From: Micrasema longulum
Taxonomy: Eukaryota; Arthropoda; Insecta; Trichoptera; Brachycentridae
Assembly (NCBI GenBank): GCA_022494885.1
Contig: JAGVSM010002417.1
Span: 1 to 64,000, forward strand
Direction of reading: 5' to 3'
DNA length: 64,000 nt
Numbering within the stretch: position 1 is the stretch's first letter; every line of letters begins with the position of its first letter. A model generated the notes under the pieces. It was given only the letters and a program-made list of their open reading frames with translations. It made no database searches and was not told the origin of the DNA. The position numbers were made by a program, and so were the translations under genes. Below are positions 19,596 through 31,009 of this stretch, one piece after another.

Positions 19596-22410
19596 ATGGC
19601 TAACGCCAACTTAAATATACTGTACCAGAATGTAAGGGGATTACGTTCTAAGACTACTATATTCCAACGTAATTTAAGCATATCTAGTTACGATATTATA
19701 GCTCTATCCGAAACGTGGATAAACGACAACATTTCCGATAGTGAACTATTTGACAGCCGCTATATGGTTTGGCGTCGCGATCGGGATTACACGGCAACGG
19801 GACAGTCGCGGGGCGGCGGTGTTCTCCTAGCGGTACGTAAAGAAATATCAGCTATTGCCCAGCCAACACTCAACTCCAGCGCTGAAGATCTGTGGCTAAC
19901 ACTATCTCTTAATCTCGCAGGTACCCGTACGCGCACCAAACTACACTTATGTGTTCTATACCTATGTAAACAAAAATCAGGCAATTCCTTTTCCGACCAA
20001 TTGATAAATTTTTTCTCTAAGTTAAATATGACAATTTCTAATAACCCGCTTGACAAATATTTGATAATAGGTGATTTCAACTTGAGCGGTATTAAGTGGC
20101 TTTCAACTGATAATGTTTCATACTTGCCTTCTAATGCTCAAAGTCACGATGAGTACCTACTTATCGATGAATTGGATACACATAACTTGTCGCAATTTAA
20201 TGGAATTTTTAATAAACACGGACGGATCCTAGATTTGGTAATTTCTAATGACATTGTTAATGTTAGTGAATGTATGGACCCATTGGTACCTATTGACCCG
20301 CATCATAATGCTCTCTTCATTAATGCTCAATTTATTGAACTTACTTACCTAAAGCCTGCACCGCTAACTAAATATTTGTTTAATAAATCAAACTTTGATT
20401 CAATAAATAGTACAATCTCTGACATCGACTGGCATACTGAATTCTCAATTAGATCATTTGACGAATCCGTAAACTTTTTTTACAATACTTTTACAAATCT
20501 GAGAGATAAATTTGTACCCGCTGTTAAGACTTTGAACAGTTCATATCCTATATGGTACTCCCCCGCGCTAGTAAAAGCAATTAAAGAAAAGGATAAATAC
20601 TTAAGAAAATATAAGACTTACGGCAATCACTCCAATCTAATAACTTTTAAATTATTACGTGATAGAATCAAACATCTTGAAAAGAATTGTCACGATTCTT
20701 ACATTGCCTTCGTGGAAAAGTCCATCGAGGACTCACCTAAAAATTTCTGGTCGTATGTGAAGTCCAAATCCAAATCTAACTGTATTCCTAATAGTCTTGT
20801 ATTAGGTAATATGCGAGTAAACACTGGTATTGAAATTTGCAACGCATTTTCTGAATATTTTCACTCCACTTTTCTAAATCCAGCTAGTATCCAATCGAAA
20901 AATTCCACTAATCCCTCATCTACCTCGTCTCATGTGTATACCTCAGATATTAATTCCATAGTGATTACCACAGACTATGTAAAAAATCTACTCTTAAAGC
21001 TAGATACATCAAAATCAGCTGGACCTGATCACCTTCCCGCATGTTTTCTCATAAATTCTGCTAGTACTATATGTGTACCAATCACTTTGCTGTTCAAAAG
21101 ATCTCTCAAAGAATGCACAATCCCACATATTTGGAAATCCGCTTTTATAACACCAGTCCACAAGAAAGGGCCTAAAACCGATATTGCCAATTATAGACCA
21201 ATTTCTAAACTGTGTATAGTGTCTAAAGTATTTGAAAGAATAATCTATAACCAACTATATTCCGCCATTAAAAACTCACTGAGTCCATCTCAACATGGCT
21301 TTCTAAAAGGGAGATCTACCGTTTCAAATTTAATCTTACTTAATGATTACCTTACTGATTCAATGGACGGTGGTCATCAGGTAGACGTTATTTACACCGA
21401 TTACAGTAAATGCTTCGACCGAATCGATCACAAATTACTATTAAAAAAATTAACTAAAATCGGTATTAGAGGTGACCTCTTCAGATGGTTTTCATCTTAT
21501 ATAGACAACAGGTCGCAAGCGGTAGTGGTTAATAATTTTATTTCTAGTTGGGTACGGGTCCCCAGCGGGGTGCCTCAAGGGTCTCTTCTGGGACCTTTGC
21601 TCTTCATAATTTTTGTTAACGACATTGATAAATGCTTTACCTCTTCGCGTTTGCTTTGTTTTGCTGACGACATGAAAATTTTTGCAACAATCAAGACCCC
21701 AGCTGACGTCTTTGATCTGCAGTCAGATCTCGACCGTCTAGAGGATTACTGCAACTCCAACTGCTTGGACCTTAATCCTTCTAAGTGTTCAGTTATTACA
21801 TTTAGTCGCAAAGTAAAATTTTTACGTACTAACTATGTGCTTAAGGGTCAAAACCTCCAACGCTCATTATGTGTAAAGGATCTAGGTGTCTTCCATGATA
21901 GTAAATTACTTTTTGACGCCCATGTTGACAGCATCATAAAAGTCATCGCGTGCGCTTGGCTTTGTTATGCGTAGCTCTACGTCGTTCACTATGGCAAAGA
22001 CACTTAAAATCCTTTACTGTACATTAGTGCGAAGCAACTTAGAATATGCATCACAAATATGGAATCCTATGTACAATGTGCAGATATCACGCATTGAAAA
22101 TATTCAAAAAAAAATTCGTAAAGTTCATGTGTTTCCGGTTGAAACTTGAGTTTAAATCTGACCAGTATATTCATATATGTAAAAAACATCACCTACTGCC
22201 TCTGCAAAAACGTCGTGAAATAGCGGATAAATTTATTTACTTAAAATTGCCTCTGGTTCAATTGACTGTCCTGAACTACTTTGCAAACTTTCTATCAATG
22301 TTCCTTCCAAAGTTTTAAGAAATAACCCTCTTCTTCACATACCTCTTGTTTCATCTAATTATAGGCAAAATTCATATTTATGGCGAACTTTTAATAATTT
22401 TAATGTAACT
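19596..22410 (+). pseudogene. LINE ORF2: endonuclease plus reverse transcriptase, frameshifted near the C-terminus
   Basis: From ATG 19596 the frame is open for 792 codons. The N-terminal apurinic-type endonuclease is clear: 'NILYQNVRGLRSK' (about 4-16), 'ALSETWI', 'GDFNLSGIKW' with D160, 'RILDLVISND' and 'DPHHNAL'. The reverse transcriptase spans about residues 470-760: 'NYRPISKLCIVSKVFERII', 'QHGFLKGRST', 'VIYTDYSKCFDRIDH' with D602, 'VPSGVPQGSLLGPLLFIIFV', active site FADD (D691, D692), and 'CVKDLGVFHD'. A frameshift near 21945 ends the frame at 21974. RT C-terminal sequence continues in other frames through 'LEYASQIWNPMYNVQISRIE' (about 22040-22100), 'KKHHLLPLQKRREIADKFIY' (about 22180-22240) and 'NPLLHIPLVSSNYRQNSYL' (about 22325-22385), implying at least three indels. 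The enzyme would nick target DNA and reverse-transcribe element RNA in place; this copy is probably inactive. Confidence 0.88.
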
Positions 22411-22739
22411 AAATAAATCATTTAACATAGATTTATTTGAAAATAATCTTAATAACGTGCGGCGTTTGCTTTCAAAATAACTCGTAGTATTTTTTTTCTT
22501 TTCTTTTAAATTAACATTTAATTACTATTCATTTTATGTTCGAGAATCTTTTTTAAATTACTGTGATGCTACTTGTGAAAACCTGTAATTGGCTTATTTG
22601 TTATTTGTTTTGTTATATAAATATGATATAATTATAGCTGTTGGTTATCCAAATAAATAAAATAAAAATAAATAAATAAGTTATCCATAATAATAATTTA
22701 AAAAAATATTTATTTAAAGATAGTGTTTTTAGCCTTAAA

Positions 22740-22870
22740 TATTTCATAGTCCATAAAGCGTAAGACTGATCATTTTACTTTCATGTAGCAAAAATGATCA
22801 AGATACGCTGCAGTTGGTCTACCAATGCAGTGCCCTATGCACAGTTTGGTGTAGAAAGGAGACGGGGTAT
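22740..22870 (+). mobile_element. SINE-B body fragment
   Basis: It runs from 'TTTCATAGTCCATAAAGCG' through 'AAAAATGATCAAGATACGCT' and 'CCAATGCAGTGCCCTATGC' to a degraded tail; the head is absent. Confidence 0.65.
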
Positions 22871-23328
22871 TGACGACAAAATAATTTCCGAGTCAAAATC
22901 CGATTAGTTTTAAGACCAGTTTTCTGATCCCTATAATACAGACATAACGCTTTCATACTGAGGCAATTCTTAAGGTTGTGTATGTACAAGAATCCTTCAA
23001 AGGGCTGCATTTATCTGCATCCTGCATTATGCATCGCATCGCTTAAACTTTTTCTATCGTTTTGCTTCGGACCGGTTTCGTGTCGAGTACTTGTTTAATT
23101 ATTTCATACCCGAGAAACTGATGTGGAATCAACAGGGCATTATTTTATAGGTATCGGAAAGTCATCCCATTTATGTATTTAATAAATGACAGACGGCGAC
23201 ATATTTTAAAGGACAAGTTGGGAACTGAGAATGCGCGGGAATCCTTCGGCATCCGTGGCCGTGGTGAGAATGTTAATATTTTGTGAATTTGTTTGATGAT
23301 TGCTTCAGAAAGTATATCAATAAATACA
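22871..23328. other. Nothing recognised
   Basis: An open frame on minus (22819-23010) overlaps SINE-B sequence and shows no protein motif. No other structure seen. Confidence 0.35.
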
Positions 23329-23612
23329 CATGTATTTTAACATATTACAACATAGATGAAGAACATTTAAGAGAAGGTTATATAGAAGTCGAGGCATCTA
23401 CAGGGCTTATGACCTGTCCATGGCTGGTTTGAGTGGCCACTTTACACACGGTGTAACATTCACCATTCTGCCCATTTTGAACATCTATATTCCTTCAATG
23501 CTTTCACATGTTGATGTTTGTAAAGTAAAAGAGCTAAAACCTTTATTTATGCGGGTGAGATTCATCTAATTGAATTATTTCACCTACATACTAGGCAACG
23601 CCTGAAAATGTT
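23329..23612 (+). mobile_element. Foldback family G copy (G4)
   Basis: 'ACATATTACAACATAGATGA', 'GAGGCATCTACAGGGCTTAT', 'AGTGGCCACTTTACACACGG', 'TTTATGCGGGTGAGATTCAT', ending 'GGCAACGCCTGAAAATGTT'. A second copy follows within 50 bp in the same orientation. Confidence 0.75.
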
Positions 23613-23660
23613 ATTTTTTCAAATTCTATACTTCTTCATGGACCAGGTGGATTTATCAAC

Positions 23661-23889
23661 AATATTTTGAGTTTGTCCATATTTTTGTGGACAAAGACTG
23701 GATTCAACTCCCTGGGGAGCTGTTTATATTAACATATTACAACAGAGATGAAGAACATTTAAGAGAAGGTAATATAGAAGTCTAGGCATCTACAGGGCTT
23801 ATAACCTGCCGATGGCTGGTATAAGTGGCCAGTTTACACACTGTGTAACATTCACCATTCTGCCCGGGAATATAGATGTTCCGTTACTA
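23661..23889 (+). mobile_element. Foldback family G copy (G5), 3'-truncated
   Basis: It starts with the family tip AATATTTTGAGTTTGTCC (23661-23678), includes the 'AAAGACTGGATTCAACTCCC' segment that G4 lacks, and stops after 'CACCATTCTGCCCGGGAATA'. It gives the family's outer left end. Confidence 0.75.
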
Positions 23890-24270
23890 ATTGTTTTGAT
23901 AGATAGTGGAAGTAGGTTATAGGTTTTAATAGAATATTACTCGAAATTCCTTTTTCTGAAAGTGGTATTAGTTTGTATTTGTTTAAGTTGTCTTTGTGAT
24001 GAGGATCTAGTGATTATATTATTTGTGTGTGATGGTAGGGGTTATGTCTTTCATTTGAGTAAGAATAGTTTTTGAATCTGTGAGTTGTGATTTGTGGAAT
24101 ATTTTTTCAGTAGATGTCTGTATCGGGACTCTGAGTTTTATTTTTATTATGGATTTTTATGTAACAAATACACTATTTAAAACTGTGTCACTTGCACCTC
24201 CCCATACGATTATACAGTACTCCAAAGTTGATTAGCATAATGCAAAATAAATCTTGAATAGTCCTTTACA
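23890..24270 (-). pseudogene. Jockey-like LINE RT C-terminal remnant
   Basis: The minus strand gives 'WGGASDTVLKS' (about 24212-24180), then frame-shifted pieces with 'EKIFHKSQLTDSKTILTQMK' and 'RNFE..IKTYNLLPLSIKTI'. 'YGxxxWGGAS' followed by 'lQKxxxRii' and a terminal 'NxLPxxIK' is the Jockey-type C-terminal order. Heavily decayed. Confidence 0.55.
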
Positions 24271-24940
24271 TTGTGATTGACAAATAGGTATATCCTTTAA
24301 ATTAAATCATATGTATTATTAAAATTTACGTAATAATACATTATCATTATTTCTATGCGAATGTTTACAAATGTATTTTAATGACGTGATACAAAATGTA
24401 AATTGAGGTGCTTTTGTAAAAAGAGCCAATTAAATATTTTTAATGAAAATGCTTCGGAGATAAAATTATTTTGCGCTTCTGCATATTGAGTATTAACAAG
24501 TAATAATGTAAAAAAATAAGCGGACAACCGGCTTACTGTGAGGCTGAGAAAATAGTAGAACTTTTTAATTATAACTTGTTACCGGCAGATGGCATCCTTT
24601 AGCTATCCAGACAGTTACGTATAGTAAGTATATCTCGTTTATAATGTGATCATAAATATCAAACTGCTTACATATTATTAAAATATGTGGGAGCCCGCAA
24701 TCAGAAATACAGATTTAAGTGTAATTAAAAACTATTTTAATGTTTTGAAGATAATTATGAAATTGAAACATTTTTCAAAAATTTAATGTTTTACAAACAA
24801 ATACGATTTTTACGCAACTAATATGTATAAAGGCAAACAATACGAAAAAAAAAGAAACAAATTACCACACCAAAAAAAAGACAACCACAAGGAGTAAGAT
24901 TAAGTATATTAACTAAACACAATCTAACATTTATAAATAA
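24271..24940. other. AT-rich stretch, nothing recognised
   Basis: No coding, SINE or foldback structure identified. Confidence 0.35.
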
Positions 24941-25625
24941 ACTAGTTGACCCGACAGACGTTGTCCTGCCCGAACGATGGCTTGCCTTAGAAAAAGACAT
25001 TTCATTGATAAGTATGTACTTGTTTGTGATTAAATTCCAAAACTAAAAATTAATATTATTTGAATATTAAATTTAAGTAGGTACTTGTTTATGATTGAAT
25101 TCCAAAACATAAAATAAACAATTTTTCAAATATGGCATTCTTTTTGCAAACGTCAAACTCCGGTCTTCTCACCAACAGAGGGGTGTACTTATGTGGGAAT
25201 ATGATTTTTAAAAATGTATCGGATTTAAAATTATTTTAGTATTACTTATTATTATTTATTAGTAATCCAGTAAAAAGAAATAAATGAATAGAAATTATAA
25301 AAAATTTAAGGAAAGAATCTGATTGAAATCCACAAAAAACAAATACTGTGTGTAAACATTCAAAAACAAATATTTTTTATTCACAAAGAAAAAACAAAAT
25401 CTTTCAATTTTTTGTCAATGCATTCTCCTCGAATGCAACCCTGGTAGATCGATGAATAAAACATTTATGCTCTTTACTTCTTTTTTAGCAATTATATTGA
25501 AGATTTTAATATTAGCGAACACGCACAGCGCAAAGATCTATATTTCTCTGAAAACCGCACGTAAATCGGTTAAGCCATTAAGGAGTTCAGTAACATCACA
25601 CGTACAGAGGAATTATATATAAAGA
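24941..25625. repeat. Dispersed element with 'ACTAGTTGACCCGACAGACG' start and 'ATCGGTTAAGCC' end
   Basis: The left word ACTAGTTGACCCGACAGACG followed by TTGTCCTG, and the right words 'GAAAACCGCACGTAAATCGG', 'TTAAGCCATTAAGGAGTT' and 'CAGAGGAATTATATATAAAG', are the two ends of a repeat type I have met widely in insect genomes. I cannot name its class with certainty. No coding sequence remains. Confidence 0.4.
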
Positions 25626-25644
25626 TAAAGGGTTTAATGTCTCA

Positions 25645-26050
25645 GCGCTAGTTATTTTATGTGTTGTCTTGTCCCTTTCCCCCTCTCTATGATTATCGAA
25701 TGGAGCTTTTCACTACTATCCGTGGCCCTGTTATAGGTCCGGTCGGATATACAGATCTAGTGGCTTTTAAAAAGAATTTCAAGTCTTTTGAAAAGTTTTG
25801 AAATCGTTTCGGCAAATTGTTTATGTCCAATCAGTTTAATCCCAGTCAGTGAATAATTCACTTCCCTCTTTTCTCAATCCAATGAAGCGCATATTATGTA
25901 CTTCTTGATTACTTTCTTTCAGCACAAAGATGCTAAGGCTATTAGATTACAGAGAGCTCCTTCAGGCAGTTTTTTTTGTTCGGCAACGAGCAACTTTGCC
26001 GTGTATGGGGGCACCGCCAAGGAGACTTATGTCCTTAGATGCGGTGTGCA
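25645..26050 (-). repeat. Dispersed repeat family D, copy 3
   Basis: The reverse complement aligns to 12425-12850: 'CACCGCATCTAAGGACATAA', 'GTCTCCTTGGCGGTGCCCCC', 'ACTAGATCTGTATATCCGAC', 'GATAGTAGTGAAAAGCTCCA'. Confidence 0.6.
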
Positions 26051-26149
26051 AGCTGTTGCAAAAAAAAATCGATAAGCATAAAAAAATTTAAAAGTTTGTG
26101 CTTTTGTCTTAACGAAATTTATTTAATACGAAGACATTTAAATTTCTTT

Positions 26150-26614
26150 TATCTGATGTATGGGAGCGAAGTATGGAATTGGAAAAATAATTATGAATGT
26201 AGGTTGAATGCTGTCGAAATGCGATCCCTCAGGCGAATGTGTGGTAAAACGATGTATGATAGGTGCACAAATGTCGAGATCCGTGAAGTGTGTAAGGCTG
26301 AGACATGCATTATTGACAGAATCAAGAAAGGGGTGCTGCGTTGGTTTGGATATGTAGAGCGAATGGACAGCGAAAGAACGGCTAAAAGGATCTACGATGC
26401 AAGTGTTGATGGATGCAGAAAACGAGGAAAACCGAGAAAGACATGGCACGATCAAGTCCATCAAATACTTGAAGATGGACATGTCAAAAGTAGGAATAAT
26501 CGGCGTGCGTGCATGAGAAGATGTATGAATGTAGAGGAAGCGAGGTCTGTATGCCAAGAAAGAGTGTTATGGCGTTCTATCCTCTCTGCCTACCCCTACG
26601 GAGAAACGGCGTGA
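26150..26614 (+). pseudogene. RTE-like LINE RT C-terminus
   Basis: An open frame ends at 26614 with 'YLMYGSEVWNWKNNYECRLN', 'AVEMRSLRRMCGKTMYDRC', 'VLRWFGYVERMDSERTAKRI', 'GCRKRGKPRKTWHDQVHQIL' and 'VLWRSILSAYPYGETA'. This is the textbook order of RTE-clade RT C-termini ('YGSE.W, aEMrxLR.m.G, LRWfGHv.RM, GRP.kTW'). The palm domain is missing because of 5' truncation. Related, more damaged copies lie at 45480, 50665, 53445 and 55390-56870. About 130 codons are clean, so the insertion is not ancient. Confidence 0.8.
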
Positions 26615-26639
26615 TGGTTTTTTGTTGTTGTACATTTAA

Positions 26640-26865
26640 ATTTCGACTCTATGGGAATTAAGTTCGGTATTTGATTGGTACTAGTTCAAGAAACTCCATA
26701 CTCTCGTACAAATACATTTAAACACATCCTTTTGCTGTAACACAATTTAATAATATGTATGATTTTTATTTAGAAACTTTTCTGGTCTGTCTTTAAACTG
26801 TATTTTGTATATTTTTTTATTATATCATTGTCGACTGTTTGTTTCCTTAAAATAAATAAATAAAA
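26640..26865 (+). mobile_element. LINE 3' UTR (same family as 8905-9345)
   Basis: 'GTGTAACACAATTTAATA'-like text, 'TTTTTATTTAGAAACTTTTC', 'GGTCTGTCTTTAAACTGTAT' and 'GTCGACTGTTTGTTTCC' then an AATAAATAAATAAAA tail. These match, inverted, 8910-9080. Confidence 0.65.
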
Positions 26866-27190
26866 CATCACAACAGTGACACAGGTAAACACAAACAGTA
26901 ATAGTTAGAAAAAAAGAATATAATAGCTTTTTTAGAATGATATAAAATGAAAAAAATAGACAAACGTAACAAAATAATTAGTAATGCACAAAAGATGTGT
27001 TGTTTTTTAAATATTTGTGTATATAATTAAAGTAAAGCAAAAAAAATTAAAAGCAAACTGTAACAATTTAAAAAAAAGAAGATATCAACAGATTAAAAAT
27101 TACATTTATTTTACCGTTGTTGTGTATGATATAATATATGTGGTATTAACGCATTAAACATATAAAATTATTGGACTTATCACGCGAGTA
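26866..27190. other. Nothing recognised
   Basis: A-rich DNA between two LINE remnants. Confidence 0.35.
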
Positions 27191-27860
27191 TTGAAACCAT
27201 TTAAACATGCAGAAACATATAAAAAACTTTATATAACATTATTTTTATCGTTCTCAACAATACGAGCTCACACTAACGAATTAAGCCGCAAAATATTTAC
27301 AAGGTTGCAAAAATTCTTAACCATTAATACTAAATGCACTCTTGTACAAGCATTACTACTACCCATTCTAGATTACGCTAATGTTTCCATGACTGATTTA
27401 AGCTGTGAGCAACTCGATAAACTTGAACGACTTCAGAATACATGCATAAGGTACATTTTTGGTTTTAGGAAATATGACCACATTTCTGATTATCGTAGGC
27501 AAATAAATGGCTCACAATTAGACAGCGGAAAGACTATCACTACCTTTCACTTCTCTTCAATGTACTTTATAGTCCTAACGCTCCTTTATACCTGCGTGAA
27601 AAATTTCAACGCTTATCAGTTACCTCTTCGTTCTTATTCTCAAAGCACTCTCTTAATACCCATCCACAATTCCTTTTTCTTCTCTAACTCATATGGTGTC
27701 CATGCCGCTCGACTGTGGACTGTGGTGTCCATGCCGATCGTCTCCCATCCACCATCAAAGATGTTACTACATTATCTCGGTTTAAATCACGTCTGAAAGA
27801 AACATCTCTTTTCTCTTCCTTAAGCTCTCCTCCTTTCTTCTTTTCTCTTTTTTCCTTTTT
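27191..27860 (+). pseudogene. CR1/Jockey-like LINE RT C-terminus
   Basis: The frame from about 27225 reads 'LSRKIFTRLQKFLTINTKCT', 'LVQALLLPILDYANVSMTDL', then 'LDKLERLQNTCIRYIFGFRK'. After a shift near 27510, pieces equivalent to 'LLYSPNAPLYLREKFQRLSV' and a terminal 'TLSRFKSRLKETSLFSS' run to about 27820. This is the 'lPxldYanv...lqrlQNxcvRfifgl' C-terminal block of R1/Jockey/CR1-type RT. Multiple frameshifts; dead. Confidence 0.7.
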
Positions 27861-28084
27861 TCCATTGAGTAATGGTATTGATTAAATGTAATTTATACAC
27901 AAATACATTTATTTCTATTTTTAAATATACTTAAGCTTTTTTTATCTTTATTTTCTATTAAATATGTTTTAACTTGAATAATAAAAACAAAACTGTTATT
28001 CTATTGGTTGGTTGGAAGAAATTGCCATTTAGCAATAAGCCCGCCAATGTACAATGAACATTATGTGAAAAAAGTCAAATAAAA
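27861..28084. other. AT-rich spacer
   Basis: T-rich then A-rich sequence, probably the 3' UTR of the preceding LINE; no further structure. Confidence 0.35.
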
Positions 28085-28385
28085 AATTATTGTTCTCCTA
28101 TTTGGTCACTTTACTATAATGTTACTATTAATAGACTAGAAAGGGTCCAACAAAAATTATTTTAGCAGGTCGACTACCGGTTAAACCTTAACTTCTCTAA
28201 CTATGCTGAAAGTATGCAGTAGCATAGAAGAAACTCTTTTAAAAATCGAAGGATAATGTTAGACCACTTATTTTTATACAAATTAATAAATAACAAAATT
28301 AATTCTCCTAATATACTTAAAAAACTTCCATTCCGTGTGCCATCTAGACCGACAAGACAAAGTCAAAATATCATACACGTAGCGT
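28085..28385 (+). pseudogene. Jockey-like LINE RT C-terminal remnant
   Basis: 'SPIWSLYYNVTINRLERVQ' (about 28100-28155), then 'NRRIMLDHLFLYKLINNKIN' and 'LPFRVPSRPTRQSQNI' (about 28320-28375) in separate frames. The motif order matches the inserted LINE at 16521-17510. Confidence 0.65.
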
Positions 28386-28769
28386 ATTAAAATAAAAGGA
28401 ACATTGATACAAAAATACAAACGAAAAAAGCATCACCAATTTAAATATTTAAAAATTAATCAGAATTTCCAACTGAAATCCTTTTCCCCGAGGAAAATAT
28501 AGTCCTGGACCTTTATCTTGAAAACTGATTTTGTCCTTGAGAGCTTCGCTTTTACAAAAAAATTAACCATCGACGCAGAAAATGAGAGGTCCTCAGATAT
28601 TGAGATGTGGCAGATACAAAGATTCAACATAGGTTGTCGGTACTAAACAAGCTTTCGGTAAAGCAAGGAGTTATTTTTAATAGAATATGGTGTTCATTTT
28701 TAAATTAAAAAAATATTATTCCTAGAACGCACGTTAAGTAATGTTCAGCGTAATAAAGAAATTCATCGC
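28386..28769. other. No gene recognised
   Basis: Several short frames, none with a family motif. Confidence 0.35.
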
Positions 28770-28990
28770 TATCCTCCAAGGTGAAGTAAAGGTGTTAGAC
28801 TCCCCAAAACAAGAATCCAGACAACTGAAAACAATCTGTATCTTAAAGGACTTATGATGTTTAATGAGTATGCTAAATCTATCGCATCGTTTCGTGAGAT
28901 AGCGATGGTTTTGTTAAAAACTAACATCCATATAGGTAGATAGAGTGTCATCAGAAAGCGTCTGGATTTTATAAGAATGTTTTGTTTTTT
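28770..28990 (+). pseudogene. Decayed LINE C-terminal end
   Basis: One frame reads 'VRLPKTRIQTTENNLYLKGL' then 'MMFNEYAKSIASFREIAMVL', comparable to the terminal 'lPrxrxxxxexsffxxGpxxFNxLpxxi' of LINE RT proteins. Short and without a catalytic region. Confidence 0.45.
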
Positions 28991-29084
28991 AAACTATTTT
29001 TGTATATATATTGTTTATTATTAAATATATAACTAGGGGTTAAAATATTATTTCTACAACTCTCTCAAATAAATCAAAGTATTA

Positions 29085-29176
29085 CAAAAGTCCTGCTGGT
29101 TTTAGGTATTAAAAGGGAAAGCGGTTTGACTTTACGTGATAAAAACGTATTTTCTCACTGAATTGTGGCACTAGAA
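29085..29176 (+). repeat. Repeat X, left part of split copy
   Basis: 'AGTCCTGCTGG..', 'AAACGTATTTTCTCACTGAA' and 'GTGGCACTAGAA' align with the inverted copy at 35645-35760. The copy is broken at 29176 by a hAT insertion and resumes at 31628. Confidence 0.65.
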
Positions 29177-29419
29177 CAGAGGTCTTCAACCCGCAGTGGC
29201 TTCCTCGGCGGTCCGGCAATAACCGGGCAAAATTAATTTACTGATCTAAGTATAATTTACAAATGTTTAGAAATTAAAACAAAACAGTTGAGCACTTACA
29301 TTGACGTGCGCAATTCGTATTAATGTTGCAATAAAACTTTGTTGTTTTATGCCTACATTACATAGGTACACTCACCTACGAGTAAGCTACATTATTTTAG
29401 AGAAAATTGTACGTTTAAG

Positions 29420-30835
29420 TCAAAACCATTTACTGACGGCGAATTCATAAAAGGAGGAAAATTATTATGCCCACCGCAAAAGCAATTTTTTTCCAAAGTA
29501 TGGATGTCCGGCGTTACAATTGCAAGGAGGGCAGAAGAACTGGCAAGCAATATCGAAAGAACATTAATGTAACGCTTGTCGTAATGTGTTTGCAGGTTTG
29601 CTGGAGTTTTTTTCAAAATACATCTCCATTTCAAATTTTCCAATAATCAAGACATCATGCACTAAAAATGACATGGCTTTTTGCGAACAATTGTTTTCTC
29701 GAATGAAAAACGTCAAGCCCAAGCAGCGTTGCCAGATCTCCTGATTTTTCGGTAGATCTACCAATTTTGGGAGCAATCTACCGATCTACCGAATTCGATT
29801 GAAATTCTACAGATTTTTATACATTTCCTTGTTTTTTCTACAAAGCAAAATTTCAATGCAAATAAAACGAATTCATATTATCATAATTTTTTGCTTGTTT
29901 GCTCACTTCGATTGCCATCAGTTGCTTATTTAAAGAACTGCTTATCTATCTTACATAAGTATACAATGAATGATATATTAATTATGGAATTGGCTAGTAT
30001 TGTTGAATATAATAAGGTGAAATAAATCATGGCATAGAATTTCATGACATTATTGAAAAATGTATATATGTCTATTATATGAAGTGAAGTGCAGAGGGAT
30101 CACTTTTCACATTGAAAATAATATAAATGGTTTTATCTTCCGTTAAATGTATATTTAAATTTAGTTGATCATTGTTTTAATATTTTTTTCAGTACTTCAG
30201 CAGTTAGCAGTTTTTATTAAGTTTTAAGTTGCACTGAAAGAACTTTAAAACGTTAATTATTTCTTTGTTAGACAATAAAAATACTATAAGTTTTGATAAA
30301 ATTGTGTCATTCATTCAATAAAATAATTTTAATCTATGTATTGTATTATTATTTTTTATAAGAACCAACTCAAATATTCCTTTTTTCAAATAAATATTTG
30401 AGTATTGAAATGAAATACTGTAATTTACATTTTTTTGTCAGAAAAAGAAGCCATTATAAATGACTTTATTTTGGTGATTCACTTATTGCAGTCATTTTGG
30501 TTTTCAATTGTTCATTTACCAAGCGTTTTCAACTATTTAAAGCAACGGCCTTAGGCAAAACGGCGCTTTAATTTCGAACAAGTGTAAAATTTATTTTTGC
30601 CCCCCTCCTTCCCTCCTAGCCCCTATCCCGAATCTACCGAAATCTACCGATTTATTTTTCTGAATCTACCTTTTTTCGCTTGATCGGGTCTGGCAACGCT
30701 GAGCCCGAGACAAAGACCAGAATCACCGATGATCACTAGGAGAACGGTTTGAGAATTATTGCGAGGACCACTATTGGGCCAGATATTTAAAAAATAGTTA
30801 AAAGTAAACAACGTCAAACATCTCATTAATTGAAT
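29420..30835 (+). pseudogene. hAT transposase fragments (ZBED5/GTF2IRD2-like type), split and internally deleted
   Basis: The first block (about 29433-29565) reads 'FTDGEFIKGGKLLCPP' then 'GVTIARRAEELASNIERTL', the start of the catalytic region in hAT transposases of the ZBED5/GTF2IRD2-like type. The second (about 29670-29720) reads 'AFCEQLFSRMKNVKP', the conserved 'CEqxFSxMkxvKxxxR' of the C-terminal dimerisation domain. After the inserted element it resumes at 30702 with 'RITDDH', a stop, then 'ENGLRIIARTTIGP'. Most of the catalytic core between the first two blocks is missing, so this is an internal-deletion derivative. Stops and shifts throughout; not functional. Confidence 0.75.
29724..30701. 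mobile_element. hAT-like non-autonomous element nested in the hAT transposase
   Basis: 978 bp with ends CAGCGTTGCCAG (29724-29735) and CTGGCAACGCTG (30690-30701), a perfect 12-bp TIR. It is flanked by AGCCCAAG (29716-29723) and AGCCCGAG (30702-30709), an 8-bp target duplication with one difference. ATCTACCGA-type subterminal repeats occur near both ends (about 29751-29790 and 30634-30670), as expected for transposase-binding sites. No ORF of interest. TIR beginning CAG and 8-bp duplication indicate hAT. Confidence 0.85.
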
Positions 30836-31009
30836 TTTATGAATATCCTTTCCTATTTCTAGCCTAGCCAAATTTTATAATAAACGAGGTTGCCTAAATC
30901 CGGTACTGCCCGGGATCGTCATTAGTTTGATTCCACCTAAATGTCAATAAATTTAACCATCTTTTTGACATATTTAATATTCGCCTGCTTTAATTAAATA
31001 AAAAATTAT

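Larger units (their letters stand above)
18000..22690 (+). mobile_element. Near full-length CR1/Jockey-type LINE
   Basis: The layout is: 5' UTR (about 18000-18208), ORF1 (18209-19222), an inter-ORF gap of about 370 bp, ORF2 (19596 to about 22410, frameshifted), 3' UTR, and an A-rich end AAATAAATAAAATAAAAATA (from 22651). GTTATCC occurs at 22644-22650 and again at 22680-22686, so the terminus is either a short repeated unit or a target duplication of an internal A-rich tract. The exact 5' end is not defined; it follows the L2-like hairpin at 17981. It is the youngest coding element in the window, as ORF1 is open throughout. ORF1 structure points to a CR1-like (for example Daphne-type) clade, but clade naming is inference. 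Confidence 0.85.

Noticed and set aside
26138..26557. 139-codon minus-strand frame
   Set aside because: It is the antisense shadow of the RTE-like RT frame on plus.
29392..29776. Two overlapping minus-strand frames in the hAT element
   Set aside because: Transposase motifs (FTDGEFIK, CEQLFS) are on plus; the minus frames are shadows.
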